NCBI GenBank assembly: GCA_902712845.1
Contig: LR743504.1
Location: forward strand, 284,001 to 348,000
Reading direction: 5' to 3'
Length of the DNA stretch: 64,000 nt
DNA from: Methylobacterium bullatum
GTDB lineage: Bacteria > Pseudomonadota > Alphaproteobacteria > Rhizobiales > Beijerinckiaceae
Numbering within the stretch: position 1 is the stretch's first letter; each line of letters begins with the position of its first letter. The notes below the pieces were generated by a model. It was not told the DNA's origin. It saw only the letters and a program-made list of their open reading frames with translations, and searched no databases. Shown here piece by piece: positions 8,778 to 18,236 of the stretch. The position numbers and the translations under genes are program-made.

Positions 8778-9323
8778 ATGCGTGTCACGCAGGAGCAGAT
8801 GCGGGAGAACCGCCGCCGTATTCTGGACGAGGCGAGCCGCCTGTACCGCGAGAAGGGCTATGACGCGGTTGGAGTCGCCGAAGTGATGAAGGCCGCGGGC
8901 CTCACGCATGGCGGCTTCTACGGTCACTTCTCATCGAAGGAGGACCTCATGGCCCATGCCATTGCCCATATGACGAGCGAGGCATCGGGCAAGGGCGGCG
9001 ACCTGTCGGCATTCGTCGCGACGTATCTGTCACCCGCCCATCGGGACGACGCCGCGAACGGGTGCCCGATGGCGGCCTTGGCCGCGGATGTCCGCCATCG
9101 CCCCCCGGCGACGCGTGCGGCCATGACGACGGGCATCCGCGCGCAGATCGACCGACTGGTTCAAGCACTTCCCGACAGCGTCGACACGGATCGACGCCGC
9201 GAGGCCATCGGCACCTACGCGGCCATGATCGGCGCACTGGTCCTGGCGCGGGCGGTCGACGATCCAGCGCTCTCGGAGGAAATCCTCGACGAGACACGCG
9301 CCTGGATGAACCCCGGCCCGTGA
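8778..9323 (+). CDS. TetR/AcrR family transcriptional regulator
   Basis: A 181-residue repressor. The N-terminal helix-turn-helix is clear (RILDEASRLYREKGYDAVGV, then AAGLTHGGFYGHFSSKEDL). The segment NGCPMAALAADV in the C-terminal half is typical of the branch that controls oxidoreductase genes. It is divergent from the SDR/MDR operon and shares the palindromic gap with it, so it probably represses both and is released by a small, perhaps electrophilic, ligand. The ligand is not predictable from sequence. Confidence 0.9.
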   Translation: MRVTQEQMRENRRRILDEASRLYREKGYDAVGVAEVMKAAGLTHGGFYGHFSSKEDLMAHAIAHMTSEASGKGGDLSAFVATYLSPAHRDDAANGCPMAALAADVRHRPPATRAAMTTGIRAQIDRLVQALPDSVDTDRRREAIGTYAAMIGALVLARAVDDPALSEEILDETRAWMNPGP

Positions 9324-9461
9324 CGCCGACGTTCCCCGATTCCACGCGGCGGGGCGGACGCCGCCGACGACCGCCCGGCGACGCTGCGCGTCGCGAGCCT
9401 GACGGATGAAGAGCCCATCCGAGGTCTTACCCGCAAGCGAAAGTCGGACGAGCCTCTCGGC

Positions 9462-11993
9462 TCACCCCACCTTCACCCGCCAGATGTCGTCGGCGTATTC
9501 GCGCATGGAGCGGTCGGAGGAGAACCAGGCCATCCGGGCGGTGTTGAGGATGGCCTTCTTCCACCAGCTCGCCTTGTCGATCCAGGCGGCGTCGATCTCG
9601 CGCTGGACGCGCCAGTAATCGTCGAAATCGACGGTGAGCAGGTAGCGGTCGTTGTGGCGCAGGTCGTCCACGATGGGCTGGAAACGGCCGCGCTCCTCCG
9701 GCGAGAAACCGCCCGCCTCGATGAAGTCGAGGGCTGCGGAAAGGCGCGGCGAGGCCGCGATGGCGCGGGCGGCGTAATCCGGCTCGGCCGCCCGCTGCTG
9801 AACCCCGGCCGCGTCGAGGCCGAAGATGAAGATGTTGTCCGCCCCCACATGGTCGCGGATCTCGATATTGGCGCCGTCCAGCGTGCCGACGGTGAGCGCG
9901 CCGTTCAGGGCCAGCTTCATGTTGCCGGTGCCCGAAGCCTCCATGCCGGCGGTGGAGATCTGCTCCGACAGATCGGAGCCGGGGATGATCGCCTCGGCGA
10001 GGCTGACGCGGTAGTTCGGCAGGAACACCACCTTGAGCCGGCCGGCGATATCCGGGTCGCTGTTCACAAGCTTGGCCACATCGCAGGCGAGCTTGATGAT
10101 GAGCTTGGCCTGGACGTAGCTCGGCGCCGCCTTTCCGCCGAAGACCTTGACGCGCGGCGTCCAATCCTTGTGCGGCTCGGCCTTGATCGCCTGGTAGAGC
10201 GCCACGGTCTCGATCACGTTGAGGAGCTGGCGCTTGTATTCGTGGATGCGCTTGATCTGCGTGTCGAACAGGGCCGAGGGATCGATGACGATGCCGGTAT
10301 TCTCCGCCACCACCTTGGCGAGCGCTTCCTTGCGGGATGTGCGCATGGCGGCATAGCGGGCCTGGAAGCCGCTGTCGCTCGCATAGTCGGCCAGTCCCAG
10401 CAGCGCCTCGGGATCGTCGAGGACGCGCTCGCCCACCACCTCCACCGCGAGCTTCGTCAGCTCGGGGTTGCAGTTGTGGAACCAGCGCCGGAAGGTGATG
10501 CCGTTGGTCTTGTTGACGATCTTGTCGGTGTCGAGGGCGTGGAGGTCCTTGAACACCGTGGACCGCATCAGGTCGGTGTGGAGCGCCGAGACGCCGTTCA
10601 CCCGGCGGGCGCCGAGGAAGGCGAGATGGCCCATCCGCACGCGCTTGCCGTTGGCCTCGTCGATGAGCGAGACCGAGGCAAGCTGCGCCGCATCGGCCCT
10701 GCCGTGCCGCCCCTGCTCTTCGAGATGCATCCAGTTGATGAGGTAGATGATTTGCATGTGGCGCGGCAGCAGCCGCTCCATCAGCTCCACCGGCCAGGTC
10801 TCCAGCGCCTCCGGCAGGAGCGTGTGGTTGGTGTAGCTCAGCGTGTTGGTGGTGATGTGCCAGGCATCCTCCCAGGTCACGCCGTGATCCTCGAGGAGGA
10901 TGCGCATGAGTTCCGGCACGGCGATGGCCGGATGGGTGTCGTTGAGCTGGATCGCCGCATGGTCGGGCAGCGAGCGCAAGTCGCCACGCTCGGCCACGTG
11001 CCGGGAGACGAGGTCCTGCAGCGAGGCCGAGGTGAAGAAGTATTCCTGGCGCAGGCGGAGCTCCTGGCCGGTCTCGGAGGAATCGCTCGGATACAGCACC
11101 CGCGAGATCGCCTCGACCTTGGACCGGGCGGCCACCGCGCCCACATGGTCGCCGCCATTGAACTGCGCGAGTTCGAGGGACGATTCCGCCTCCGCCTTCC
11201 AGAGCCGCAGCGTGTTGACGTGCTTGCCCCGCCAGCCGACCACGGGGACGTCATGGGCCACGGCCCGCACGGTCTCCGCCGGGTGCCAGTGCCGGCGGAT
11301 CACGCCGTCCGAGATCGCCGACATGGTGACATGGCCGCCGAACCCGATCGTGTAGGTCGCCTCGGGCCGCACGAACTCCCAGGGATTGCCCTCGGCGAGC
11401 CAGGTTTCCGGCGCCTCCTTCTGCCAGCCATCCTCCAGGGATTGCTTGAACAGGCCGTGATCGTAGCGGATGCCGTAGCCGATGGCGGGGATCGACAGGC
11501 TCGCCATGCTCTCCATGAAACACGCGGCGAGACGCCCGAGACCGCCATTGCCGAGGGCCGCATCCGGTTCGGCCGCCTCGACGTCGCCGAGATCGATGCC
11601 GAGGTCGCGCAAGGCGCGGCGGGTGGTGTCGACGAGGCCGAGATTGTTCATGGCGTCGGACAGGAGCCGGCCGATGAGGAATTCGAGGGAGAGGTAATAG
11701 ACCCGCTTGTTGGGAATGCTCGTGGACCTGCCGTCCATGCAGGCATCGACGATCCGGTCGCGCAGGGCCAGGGCGGTGGCGGCGAACCAGTCCCGCTCGC
11801 GGGCGGTCTCGGGGGTCTTGCCGATGGCATAGGCGAGCTTGGCGAGGATGGCTTCTCGCAGATCCGCCACGGGGTCGCCGGAGGCGGGCTTGGCGGGAGC
11901 GGTCCAGCCCGGCCGGGCCGGGGCTTCCACGGCGGAGGTGCGCGCGCCGGTCTCGTCGCTCCGAACGGAGGCGGCCAGGATTTCGTTCAGCAT
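9462..11993 (-). CDS. glgP: glycogen/starch/alpha-glucan phosphorylase
   Basis: An 843-residue GT35 phosphorylase that releases glucose-1-phosphate from alpha-1,4-glucan ends. The start at 11993 (MLNEILAASVRSDE) has AGGGGGA upstream and gives family length; the frame stays open 53 codons further without homology. Landmarks are RVYYLSLEFLIGRLL near the N-terminus, the phosphorylase core NGGLGRLAACFMESMA, and the pyridoxal-phosphate Lys in EASGTGNMKLALNGALTVGT near residue 690. It stands at the edge of the glucan cluster, divergent from the alpha-glucosidase gene, and presumably mobilises the glucan that GlgA, GlgE and GlgB make. Confidence 0.96.
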   Translation of the reverse strand: MLNEILAASVRSDETGARTSAVEAPARPGWTAPAKPASGDPVADLREAILAKLAYAIGKTPETARERDWFAATALALRDRIVDACMDGRSTSIPNKRVYYLSLEFLIGRLLSDAMNNLGLVDTTRRALRDLGIDLGDVEAAEPDAALGNGGLGRLAACFMESMASLSIPAIGYGIRYDHGLFKQSLEDGWQKEAPETWLAEGNPWEFVRPEATYTIGFGGHVTMSAISDGVIRRHWHPAETVRAVAHDVPVVGWRGKHVNTLRLWKAEAESSLELAQFNGGDHVGAVAARSKVEAISRVLYPSDSSETGQELRLRQEYFFTSASLQDLVSRHVAERGDLRSLPDHAAIQLNDTHPAIAVPELMRILLEDHGVTWEDAWHITTNTLSYTNHTLLPEALETWPVELMERLLPRHMQIIYLINWMHLEEQGRHGRADAAQLASVSLIDEANGKRVRMGHLAFLGARRVNGVSALHTDLMRSTVFKDLHALDTDKIVNKTNGITFRRWFHNCNPELTKLAVEVVGERVLDDPEALLGLADYASDSGFQARYAAMRTSRKEALAKVVAENTGIVIDPSALFDTQIKRIHEYKRQLLNVIETVALYQAIKAEPHKDWTPRVKVFGGKAAPSYVQAKLIIKLACDVAKLVNSDPDIAGRLKVVFLPNYRVSLAEAIIPGSDLSEQISTAGMEASGTGNMKLALNGALTVGTLDGANIEIRDHVGADNIFIFGLDAAGVQQRAAEPDYAARAIAASPRLSAALDFIEAGGFSPEERGRFQPIVDDLRHNDRYLLTVDFDDYWRVQREIDAAWIDKASWWKKAILNTARMAWFSSDRSMREYADDIWRVKVG

Positions 11994-12310
11994 GGTCTCA
12001 TTCCCCCTCAGTGTCGCTGCCGCAGAGCGGTGTTCGGCACCCGCTTCTTCCGGCGGTGACCGTGCGGCGGCGTCGCTATGGACAGGTCGGACTTCCAGGA
12101 TCGACCGATCCCGCTGGCGGTGACCGGTCCCCGCGATTCGCCTGTCTCCCATCCAAACCGTGCGGGAATGAGACCATTTAGCGCTGAAGGTTTCATGAAT
12201 GCGGCAGAGGCGCGCTGCCGCGGCAGGATGCGGACGCGTCTGGCGGGGTCGCCTGGCACTCCGGCACAGGCTAGGCTGTTACCGGCATCGGGGTGTGAAT
12301 CGGGGGACGG
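11994..12310. other. divergent intergenic region glgP / alpha-glucosidase gene
   Basis: A 317-base gap between two outward-facing genes that must hold both promoters. I see no convincing gene, operator palindrome or terminator in it; small open frames lack ribosome sites and homology. Confidence 0.6.
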
Positions 12311-13936
12311 ATGACGTCAGGCGAGACGACTGTTCCGGATCTGGCGAAAGCCTTCTGGTGGAAGCGGGGGACCGTCTATCAGGTCTATCCGCGTTCGTTT
12401 CAGGACACCAATGGCGACGGCGTCGGCGATCTTCCCGGCATCACGCGGCGGCTCGACTATCTCGCCTGGCTCGGCGTCGACGCCGTCTGGATCTCGCCGA
12501 TCTATCCCTCGCCCATGGCCGATTACGGTTACGACGTCGCCGATTATTGCGGCGTCGACCCGCTCTTCGGCAGCTTGGCCGACCTCGATGAGTTGATCGT
12601 CGAGGCCCATGCCCGCCGGCTCAGAATCATCCTCGACTTCGTGCCGAACCATTCCTCCATCGCGCATCCCTGGTTCGCCGAGAGCCGCGCCTCGCGCGAG
12701 AATCCGCGGCGGGACTGGTACATCTGGCGCGATCCGGCGCCGGATGGCGGGCCGCCCAACAACTGGCTGAGCAATTTCGGCGGCCCGGCCTGGACCTTCG
12801 ACGAGGCCAGCGGCCAATATTACTACCACGCCTTCCTCGCCGATCAGCCGGACCTGAACTGGCGCAATCCAGCGGTGCGGGAGGCGATGCACGACGTGCT
12901 GCGCTTCTGGCTCGACCGGGGAATCGACGGGTTCCGCGTCGACGTGATCTGGCACCTGATGAAGGACGAGGGCTTTCGCGACAATCCGGCGAACCCCGCC
13001 TTCCTTCCCGAACAGCCTGAGATCAACCGGTTCGAGCAGGTCTATTCCGCCGACCGCCCGGAAGTGTTCGACATCATCGCCGGCATGCGCCGCGTGCTGG
13101 ACGGGTACGACGACCGGGTGCTGATCGGCGAGATCTACCTGCCGATCGAGCGGCTGGTGGCCTATTACGGCCCGGGCCTGACCGGCGTCGACCTGCCGTT
13201 CAACTTCCAGCTGATCCAGACCCCGTGGCAGGCCGATGCCGTGGCGGCCCTGGTGGACGAGTACGAGGAGGCGTTGCCCCCCGGCGGCTGGCCGAACTGG
13301 GTGCTGGGCAACCACGACCAACCCCGCATCGCGGCGCGGATCGGCGAGGCACAGGCGCGGATCGCCGCGATCCTCCTCCTCACCTTGCGGGGCACGCCCA
13401 CGGTCTATTACGGCGACGAGATCGGCCTCGCCCATGTGGAGATCCCGGCGGAGCGGAGGCGCGATCCCTGGGGCTTCAACGAACCGGGCCATGGCCGCGA
13501 CCCGGAACGGACGCCGATGCAGTGGGACGACACCGAGCATGCCGGCTTCAGCGAGACCGAACCCTGGCTCCCCCTGAGCGCCGACCGGGACAGGCGGCAC
13601 GTCGAGGCGTTGCGGGACGAATCCACCTCGATCCTCACTCTTTACCGGCGGCTCCTGCATCTCCGCCGCGCCTATCCCGCTTTGGCGGTGGGAAGCTACC
13701 GTCGGCTCGATACGGACGGGCTCGAACACGTCCTCGCCTATGAGAGGGTGGAAGCCGGCGAGACCGTGCGGATCGTGCTGAACTTCTCGGCGTCACCGGT
13801 CCGGTTCCCGCTGGCGGGCGAATCAGGCTGGAGCGTTCTCCTTTCCACCCATCCCGGACGAGCCGATATCGGCGCCTCGGAGGTGCTCGACATCGCCGGA
13901 AACGAGGGCGTGATCCTGCTCCGGCAACCGGACTGA
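12311..13936 (+). CDS. GH13 alpha-glucosidase
   Basis: A 541-residue glycoside hydrolase of the alpha-amylase clan, oligo-1,6-glucosidase/alpha-glucosidase branch. The N-terminus WKRGTVYQVYPRSFQDTNGD is characteristic. Catalytic residues are visible: nucleophile Asp in GFRVDVIWH (about residue 211), acid Glu in LIGEIYLP (about 272), and transition-state Asp in GNHDQPR (about 335). No signal peptide, so it acts in the cytoplasm, probably on short malto-oligosaccharides or trehalose-related disaccharides. It lies 146 bases upstream of glgA on the same strand. Distinguishing alpha-glucosidase from trehalose-6-phosphate hydrolase by eye is uncertain. Confidence 0.9.
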   Translation: MTSGETTVPDLAKAFWWKRGTVYQVYPRSFQDTNGDGVGDLPGITRRLDYLAWLGVDAVWISPIYPSPMADYGYDVADYCGVDPLFGSLADLDELIVEAHARRLRIILDFVPNHSSIAHPWFAESRASRENPRRDWYIWRDPAPDGGPPNNWLSNFGGPAWTFDEASGQYYYHAFLADQPDLNWRNPAVREAMHDVLRFWLDRGIDGFRVDVIWHLMKDEGFRDNPANPAFLPEQPEINRFEQVYSADRPEVFDIIAGMRRVLDGYDDRVLIGEIYLPIERLVAYYGPGLTGVDLPFNFQLIQTPWQADAVAALVDEYEEALPPGGWPNWVLGNHDQPRIAARIGEAQARIAAILLLTLRGTPTVYYGDEIGLAHVEIPAERRRDPWGFNEPGHGRDPERTPMQWDDTEHAGFSETEPWLPLSADRDRRHVEALRDESTSILTLYRRLLHLRRAYPALAVGSYRRLDTDGLEHVLAYERVEAGETVRIVLNFSASPVRFPLAGESGWSVLLSTHPGRADIGASEVLDIAGNEGVILLRQPD

Positions 13937-14082
13937 ACGCGGGGGAGCCAGGGGAGCCCAAAAAAACTATCGCGGCGCGACATTTTCCCCGCGCCGCAGC
14001 AAACTGAACGTAGTATTAACCGACCCAGTGGCTTGAGTTGTGCATCGCGAAGAGCACGATCTGCCCTAGAGGTCTCCATACT

Positions 14083-15615
14083 ATGCCGGCGACGACCACC
14101 TCCAGTGCCGACCTCGCCTCGCCGGTTTTCGCCTCCGGCGCGGCCGATGCCGAGGTGATCCGGAGCCTCTCGCTCCAGCCGCGCATCCTCTACGCGACCC
14201 CGGAAATGGCGGATTTCGTGAAGACCGGCGGTCTGGGCGAAGTCGCGGGCGCCCTGCCCCGGTCGCTCCGCCGCCATTACGACGTCCGCGTGCTCATCCC
14301 CGGCTATCGCCAAGTGGTGGACCGGTTCGACCACATCCCCGTCGTCGCCCATCTGCGCGGCCATGCCGGCGTACCGCCCTGCGATCTCGGCCTCATCGAG
14401 ACGGGTGACGGCCTCAAGGTCTACATCATCCTCAGCGCGGACCTGTACCAACGTGACGGGACGCCCTATGGCGACGCGCAGGGGGATTTCCGCGACAACG
14501 ACCTGCGCTTCGCGCGCCTCAGCCTCGCGGCTGCGGAGCTCACCGGCGGGGTCGACCCGTCCTGGTCCGCCGACCTGCTTCACCTCAACGACTGGCAGAC
14601 GGCGCTGGCCCCCGCCTATCTCGAATGGACCGGGCAGCGCGTCCCCAGCGTCCTGACGATCCACAATCTCGCCTATCAGGGCCTGTTCCCGAGCGATTCC
14701 CTCGGTCGCCTCGGCATCCCGGACGGGGCCTTCCAGATGGATGGCTGCGAGTTCTACGGGCATCTCTCATTCCTCAAGGCCGGCATCTACTACGCCTCGC
14801 ACGTGACCACGGTGAGCGAGACCTATGCCCGCGAGATCATGATGCCGGAATCCGGCTGCGGCCTCGACGGCCTCCTGCGCACCCGCGCCGCCCAGGGGCG
14901 TCTCGCCGGCATCCTCAACGGGATCGACGAGAGCTGGGACCCCCGCACCGATCCCCACCTCGCCACGCGGTTCGAGGCGGACGATTGGAAGGGCAAGCGC
15001 GCCAATGCCGAGACGGTGCGCCGGAAGTTCGGCCTCGCCGTGTCGCGCGGCCCGCTCTTCGCCATCGTCTCGCGCCTCGTCCACCAGAAGGGCATCGATC
15101 TCAGCCTCAGCGCGGCCGAGACCATCGTGGCCGAGGGCGGTCAGATCGTCGTCATCGGCGAGGGCGAGCGCCGCTTCGAGACCGCGCTCAGCGATCTCGC
15201 CCGCCGCCATCCGGATGCCGTCGGGGTCCAAGTGGGATTCGAGGAGAAGGAAGCGCGGCGGATGTTCGCCGGAAGCGACTTCCTGCTGATGCCCTCGCGC
15301 TTCGAGCCCTGCGGTCTCGCGCAGATGTATGCCCAGCGTTTCGGCTCGCTGCCGATCGTGCGTCGCACCGGTGGCCTCGCCGATACGGTGGAGGACGGCG
15401 TGACCGGCTTCACCTTCGGAGAAGCCTCGCAGAAGGGGTTCCTCGGCGCTGTCCGCCGCGCCCTCGACACGTTCGGCGAGAAGAAGCGCCTCAACGCCAT
15501 GCGCCGCCGCGCCATGTCCCGCTCCTTCACCTGGGACGGCGCGGCCATGGATTACTCGGCACTCTACGCCCGCGCGCTGGGCAATGGCGGCGGGCTGCGC
15601 GCCCGCACTGTCTGA
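14083..15615 (+). CDS. glgA: glycogen synthase (ADP-glucose type)
   Basis: A 510-residue GT5 enzyme that adds glucose from ADP-glucose to alpha-1,4-glucan. The start at 14083 (MPATTTSS) follows AGAGGT; an upstream in-frame start at 14038 is less likely. The nucleotide-binding KTGGLGEVAGALP is at residue 46, and the GT-B C-terminal signature PSRFEPCGLAQMYAQRFGSL lies near residue 405. The usual partner glgC is not in this window, so ADP-glucose must be made from elsewhere on the genome. This provides a second route to glucan beside GlgE. Confidence 0.95.
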   Translation: MPATTTSSADLASPVFASGAADAEVIRSLSLQPRILYATPEMADFVKTGGLGEVAGALPRSLRRHYDVRVLIPGYRQVVDRFDHIPVVAHLRGHAGVPPCDLGLIETGDGLKVYIILSADLYQRDGTPYGDAQGDFRDNDLRFARLSLAAAELTGGVDPSWSADLLHLNDWQTALAPAYLEWTGQRVPSVLTIHNLAYQGLFPSDSLGRLGIPDGAFQMDGCEFYGHLSFLKAGIYYASHVTTVSETYAREIMMPESGCGLDGLLRTRAAQGRLAGILNGIDESWDPRTDPHLATRFEADDWKGKRANAETVRRKFGLAVSRGPLFAIVSRLVHQKGIDLSLSAAETIVAEGGQIVVIGEGERRFETALSDLARRHPDAVGVQVGFEEKEARRMFAGSDFLLMPSRFEPCGLAQMYAQRFGSLPIVRRTGGLADTVEDGVTGFTFGEASQKGFLGAVRRALDTFGEKKRLNAMRRRAMSRSFTWDGAAMDYSALYARALGNGGGLRARTV

Positions 15616-15678
15616 GGTCAGCATCCGACCGATCTTAGCGTCCGAACAGCCGATTTGAGTTGCCTGTCCAAGTCTCGA

Positions 15679-15789
15679 CCTCATCCTGAGGCGCCGCGTA
15701 GCGGCCTCGAAGGAGGGTTCCAGAAGCCACTGCGCGAACTGGAGGGCTCCTTCGAGGCCTCCGCTACGCTCCGGCACCTCAGGATGAGG
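15679..15789. repeat. intergenic palindromic repeat, CCTCATCCTGAGG family, copy 1
   Basis: A 111-base element beginning CCTCATCCTGAGG and ending CCTCAGGATGAGG, exact complements. Inner arms are also complementary (GGCCTCGAAGGAG against CTCCTTCGAGGCC), giving a long imperfect hairpin. A second copy of the same design lies at 36859-36971. It sits between the converging glgA and glgB genes. Repeats with these ends are widespread in Hyphomicrobiales (recalled, not searched). Confidence 0.88.
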
Positions 15790-15863
15790 TGGTCGGCTTG
15801 GATGCTCTACTTTGGCGAGAGCACCGGTTAAGCGATCCGATCAAACAGCTTTAAACAGAAAAA

Positions 15864-15888
15864 GGCGCCGGTTCATCGAACCGGCGCC
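15864..15888 (-). terminator. rho-independent terminator of the treZ-glgB series
   Basis: A perfect 11-base stem (GGCGCCGGTTC, loop of 3, GAACCGGCGCC) which on the minus strand is followed by TTTTTCTGTTT. It stands 35 bases after the glgB stop codon and should end the minus-strand glucan/trehalose transcript. Confidence 0.92.
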
Positions 15889-15923
15889 CTTTCTCATGGC
15901 ATCCTGATAACACAGGCCCGATC

Positions 15924-18236
15924 TCAGCCCTCGCGCACGAAGATCATCGTCCCGAGCGGCGGTGCCGCGAGAACCAGCGAATAGGGCTGGCCATGGCTCT
16001 CCACCGCCTCCGCCTGGACGCCGCCCATATTGCCGACGTTCGAGCCGCCATAGCGCTCGGAATCCGAGTTGATCGCCTCGCGATAGAACCCGGCCTCCGG
16101 CACGCCGATCCGATATCCGTGACGCGGAATCGGTGTGAAGTTGGAGACGACGACAGCGACCTCCCCCGGATTCGTGCCCTTGCGCGCCCAGGCGATGACG
16201 CTGTTGTCCTGGTCGTCCGAGACCAGCCACTGGAAGCCGGCGGCCTCGCAATCCCTCGTGTGAAGGGCGGGCGTCGACGTGTAGAGGCGGTTCAGATCGC
16301 GGACGAGATCCTTCACGCCGCGATGCAAAGGGTCGTCGAGCAGGTGCCAGTCGAGGCTCTGGTTGTGGTTCCACTCTTTCTGCTGGCCGAACTCGCCGCC
16401 CATGAAGAGCAGCTTCTTGCCCGGATGGCCCCACATGTAGCCGAAATAGGCGCGCAGATTCGCGAATTTCTGCCAGCGGTCGCCCGGCATCTTGTCCAGC
16501 AGCGAGCCCTTTCCGTGCACGACCTCATCGTGTGAGAGCGGCAGGATGAAGTTCTCGGAGAAGGCGTAGAGCAGGCCGAAGGTCAGGTCGTGGTGGTGAT
16601 AGCGGCGATGAATCGTCTGCTTCGACATGAATTCCAGGGTGTCGTGCATCCACCCCATGTTCCACTTGAAGCCGAAGCCGAGACCGCCCGTATAGGTCGG
16701 GTGCGACACGCCCGGCCAGGAGGTGGATTCCTCGGCGATGGTCATCGTGCCGGGCGCGTGGCTATAGGTCGCCTCGTTGGTCTTGCGCAGGAAGTTGATG
16801 GCGTCGAGATTCTCGTTGCCGCCGTATTGGTTGGGAATCCACTCACCCTGCCGGCGCGAATAGTCGAGGTAGAGCATGGAAGCGACGGCATCCACGCGCA
16901 GACCGTCAAGATGGTAGTGCTCGAGCCAGAACCGGGCATTGGCGGCGAGGAAGCTGGACACTTCCGTACGGCCGAAATTGTAGATGTAGGTGCCCCAATC
17001 CTGATGGAAGCCCTGGCGCGGGTCGGCATGTTCGTAGAGATGCGTCCCGTCGAACTGGCCGAGACCATGCGCGTCGAGGGGGAAGTGCCCCGGCACCCAA
17101 TCCAGCATCACGCCGATTCCGGCCTCATGGGCCGTATCGACGAAGGCCGCGAAATCGTCCGGCGTGCCGAAGCGGCTCGTCGGCGCGAACAGCGAGACCG
17201 GCTGGTAGCCCCATGAGCCGTCGAACGGATACTCCGTGATCGGCAGCATCTCGATATGGGTGAAGCCCATCTCCTTGACGTAGGGGATCAGGCGCTCGCC
17301 CAGTTCCTTGTAGGTCAGGTAGCGGTTGCCCTCCTCGGCGACGCGCGCCCAGGAGCCGAGATGGACCTCGTAGATCGAGATGGCGGTATGGCGGGGGTCC
17401 TTCTCGCCACGCGTCGCCATCCACTTGCCGTCGTTCCAGACGGGCGCGTTCGTGCCCTGGAGCACGGAGGCCGTCTCGGGCGGCTTCTGCGCCGCGAAGG
17501 CGACGGGATCGGCCTTCAACGGCAGGAGTGAACCGTCGGGTCCGCGGATCTCGAACTTGTAGTGGACGCCGGCGCGCAGGCCGGGGACGAACAGCTCCCA
17601 GATGCCGCCGTTCTGCCAGAGCCGCATGGGATGGCGGCGGCCGTCCCATTCGTTGAAATCGCCGACGATGCTCACCCGGCGGGCATTGGGCGCCCAGACC
17701 GCGAAGCGGAACCCATCGATACCGTCGAGCACCATGGATTGGGCGCCGAGCACCCGATAGGTGACGTCGCTTCCGATCTCGCGCAGGTTGTCGATGTCCT
17801 GCTGATGCAGCGACGAGCCGAAGCCGTAGGGGTCGTGGCGCGTGCGCTCGGTGCCATCCCAGCCCTCCACCGCGAGTTCGTAGAGCGGCCGCCCCTCGCT
17901 CTGCACGCGGGCGACGTAGAACCCGTCCTGATGGCGCCGCTCGAACGGGATGCGCTTGCCGGCGGTGAGAAGGGTCGCCGACTTCGCCTCAGGCAGGATG
18001 ACCCGCACTTCCCAGAGGCCGGGGCCGATCTGGTGAGGGCCGAGCACCGAGAACGGATCGCCGTGATCCGCCCTCATCACAGCGGCGACCGCGTCCGGAT
18101 GGACGCCCTGAACGGTCGACGTATCGGCATCGGCCTGGCGGGAACTCCGCGACGCGGCCGAGCGGGCCGCGATCCGTTCGGACCGCTTCCGCTCGCGCTC
18201 GGATGTCTTTGCCAGGCTCTCGTCGATATCCGTCAT
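15924..18236 (-). CDS. glgB: 1,4-alpha-glucan branching enzyme
   Basis: A 770-residue GH13/CBM48 enzyme that makes alpha-1,6 branches. Two N-terminal modules ([40 protein letters not shown]) precede the catalytic barrel. The nucleophile Asp is in [16 protein letters not shown] (about residue 445), the acid Glu in [13 protein letters not shown] (about 500), and the third Asp in [12 protein letters not shown] (about 569). The first 45 residues are Arg/Ser-rich and probably disordered. Its ATG immediately follows the TGA of treS-mak with no gap, so translation is coupled. It is the last gene of the operon. Confidence 0.97.
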   Translation of the reverse strand: MTDIDESLAKTSERERKRSERIAARSAASRSSRQADADTSTVQGVHPDAVAAVMRADHGDPFSVLGPHQIGPGLWEVRVILPEAKSATLLTAGKRIPFERRHQDGFYVARVQSEGRPLYELAVEGWDGTERTRHDPYGFGSSLHQQDIDNLREIGSDVTYRVLGAQSMVLDGIDGFRFAVWAPNARRVSIVGDFNEWDGRRHPMRLWQNGGIWELFVPGLRAGVHYKFEIRGPDGSLLPLKADPVAFAAQKPPETASVLQGTNAPVWNDGKWMATRGEKDPRHTAISIYEVHLGSWARVAEEGNRYLTYKELGERLIPYVKEMGFTHIEMLPITEYPFDGSWGYQPVSLFAPTSRFGTPDDFAAFVDTAHEAGIGVMLDWVPGHFPLDAHGLGQFDGTHLYEHADPRQGFHQDWGTYIYNFGRTEVSSFLAANARFWLEHYHLDGLRVDAVASMLYLDYSRRQGEWIPNQYGGNENLDAINFLRKTNEATYSHAPGTMTIAEESTSWPGVSHPTYTGGLGFGFKWNMGWMHDTLEFMSKQTIHRRYHHHDLTFGLLYAFSENFILPLSHDEVVHGKGSLLDKMPGDRWQKFANLRAYFGYMWGHPGKKLLFMGGEFGQQKEWNHNQSLDWHLLDDPLHRGVKDLVRDLNRLYTSTPALHTRDCEAAGFQWLVSDDQDNSVIAWARKGTNPGEVAVVVSNFTPIPRHGYRIGVPEAGFYREAINSDSERYGGSNVGNMGGVQAEAVESHGQPYSLVLAAPPLGTMIFVREG

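Noticed and set aside
13972..13997. GCGGCGCG/CGCGCCGC hairpin between the alpha-glucosidase gene and glgA
   Set aside because: The stem is 8 bases and a T-tract exists only on the minus strand, where there is no gene to terminate; probably chance in GC-rich DNA.
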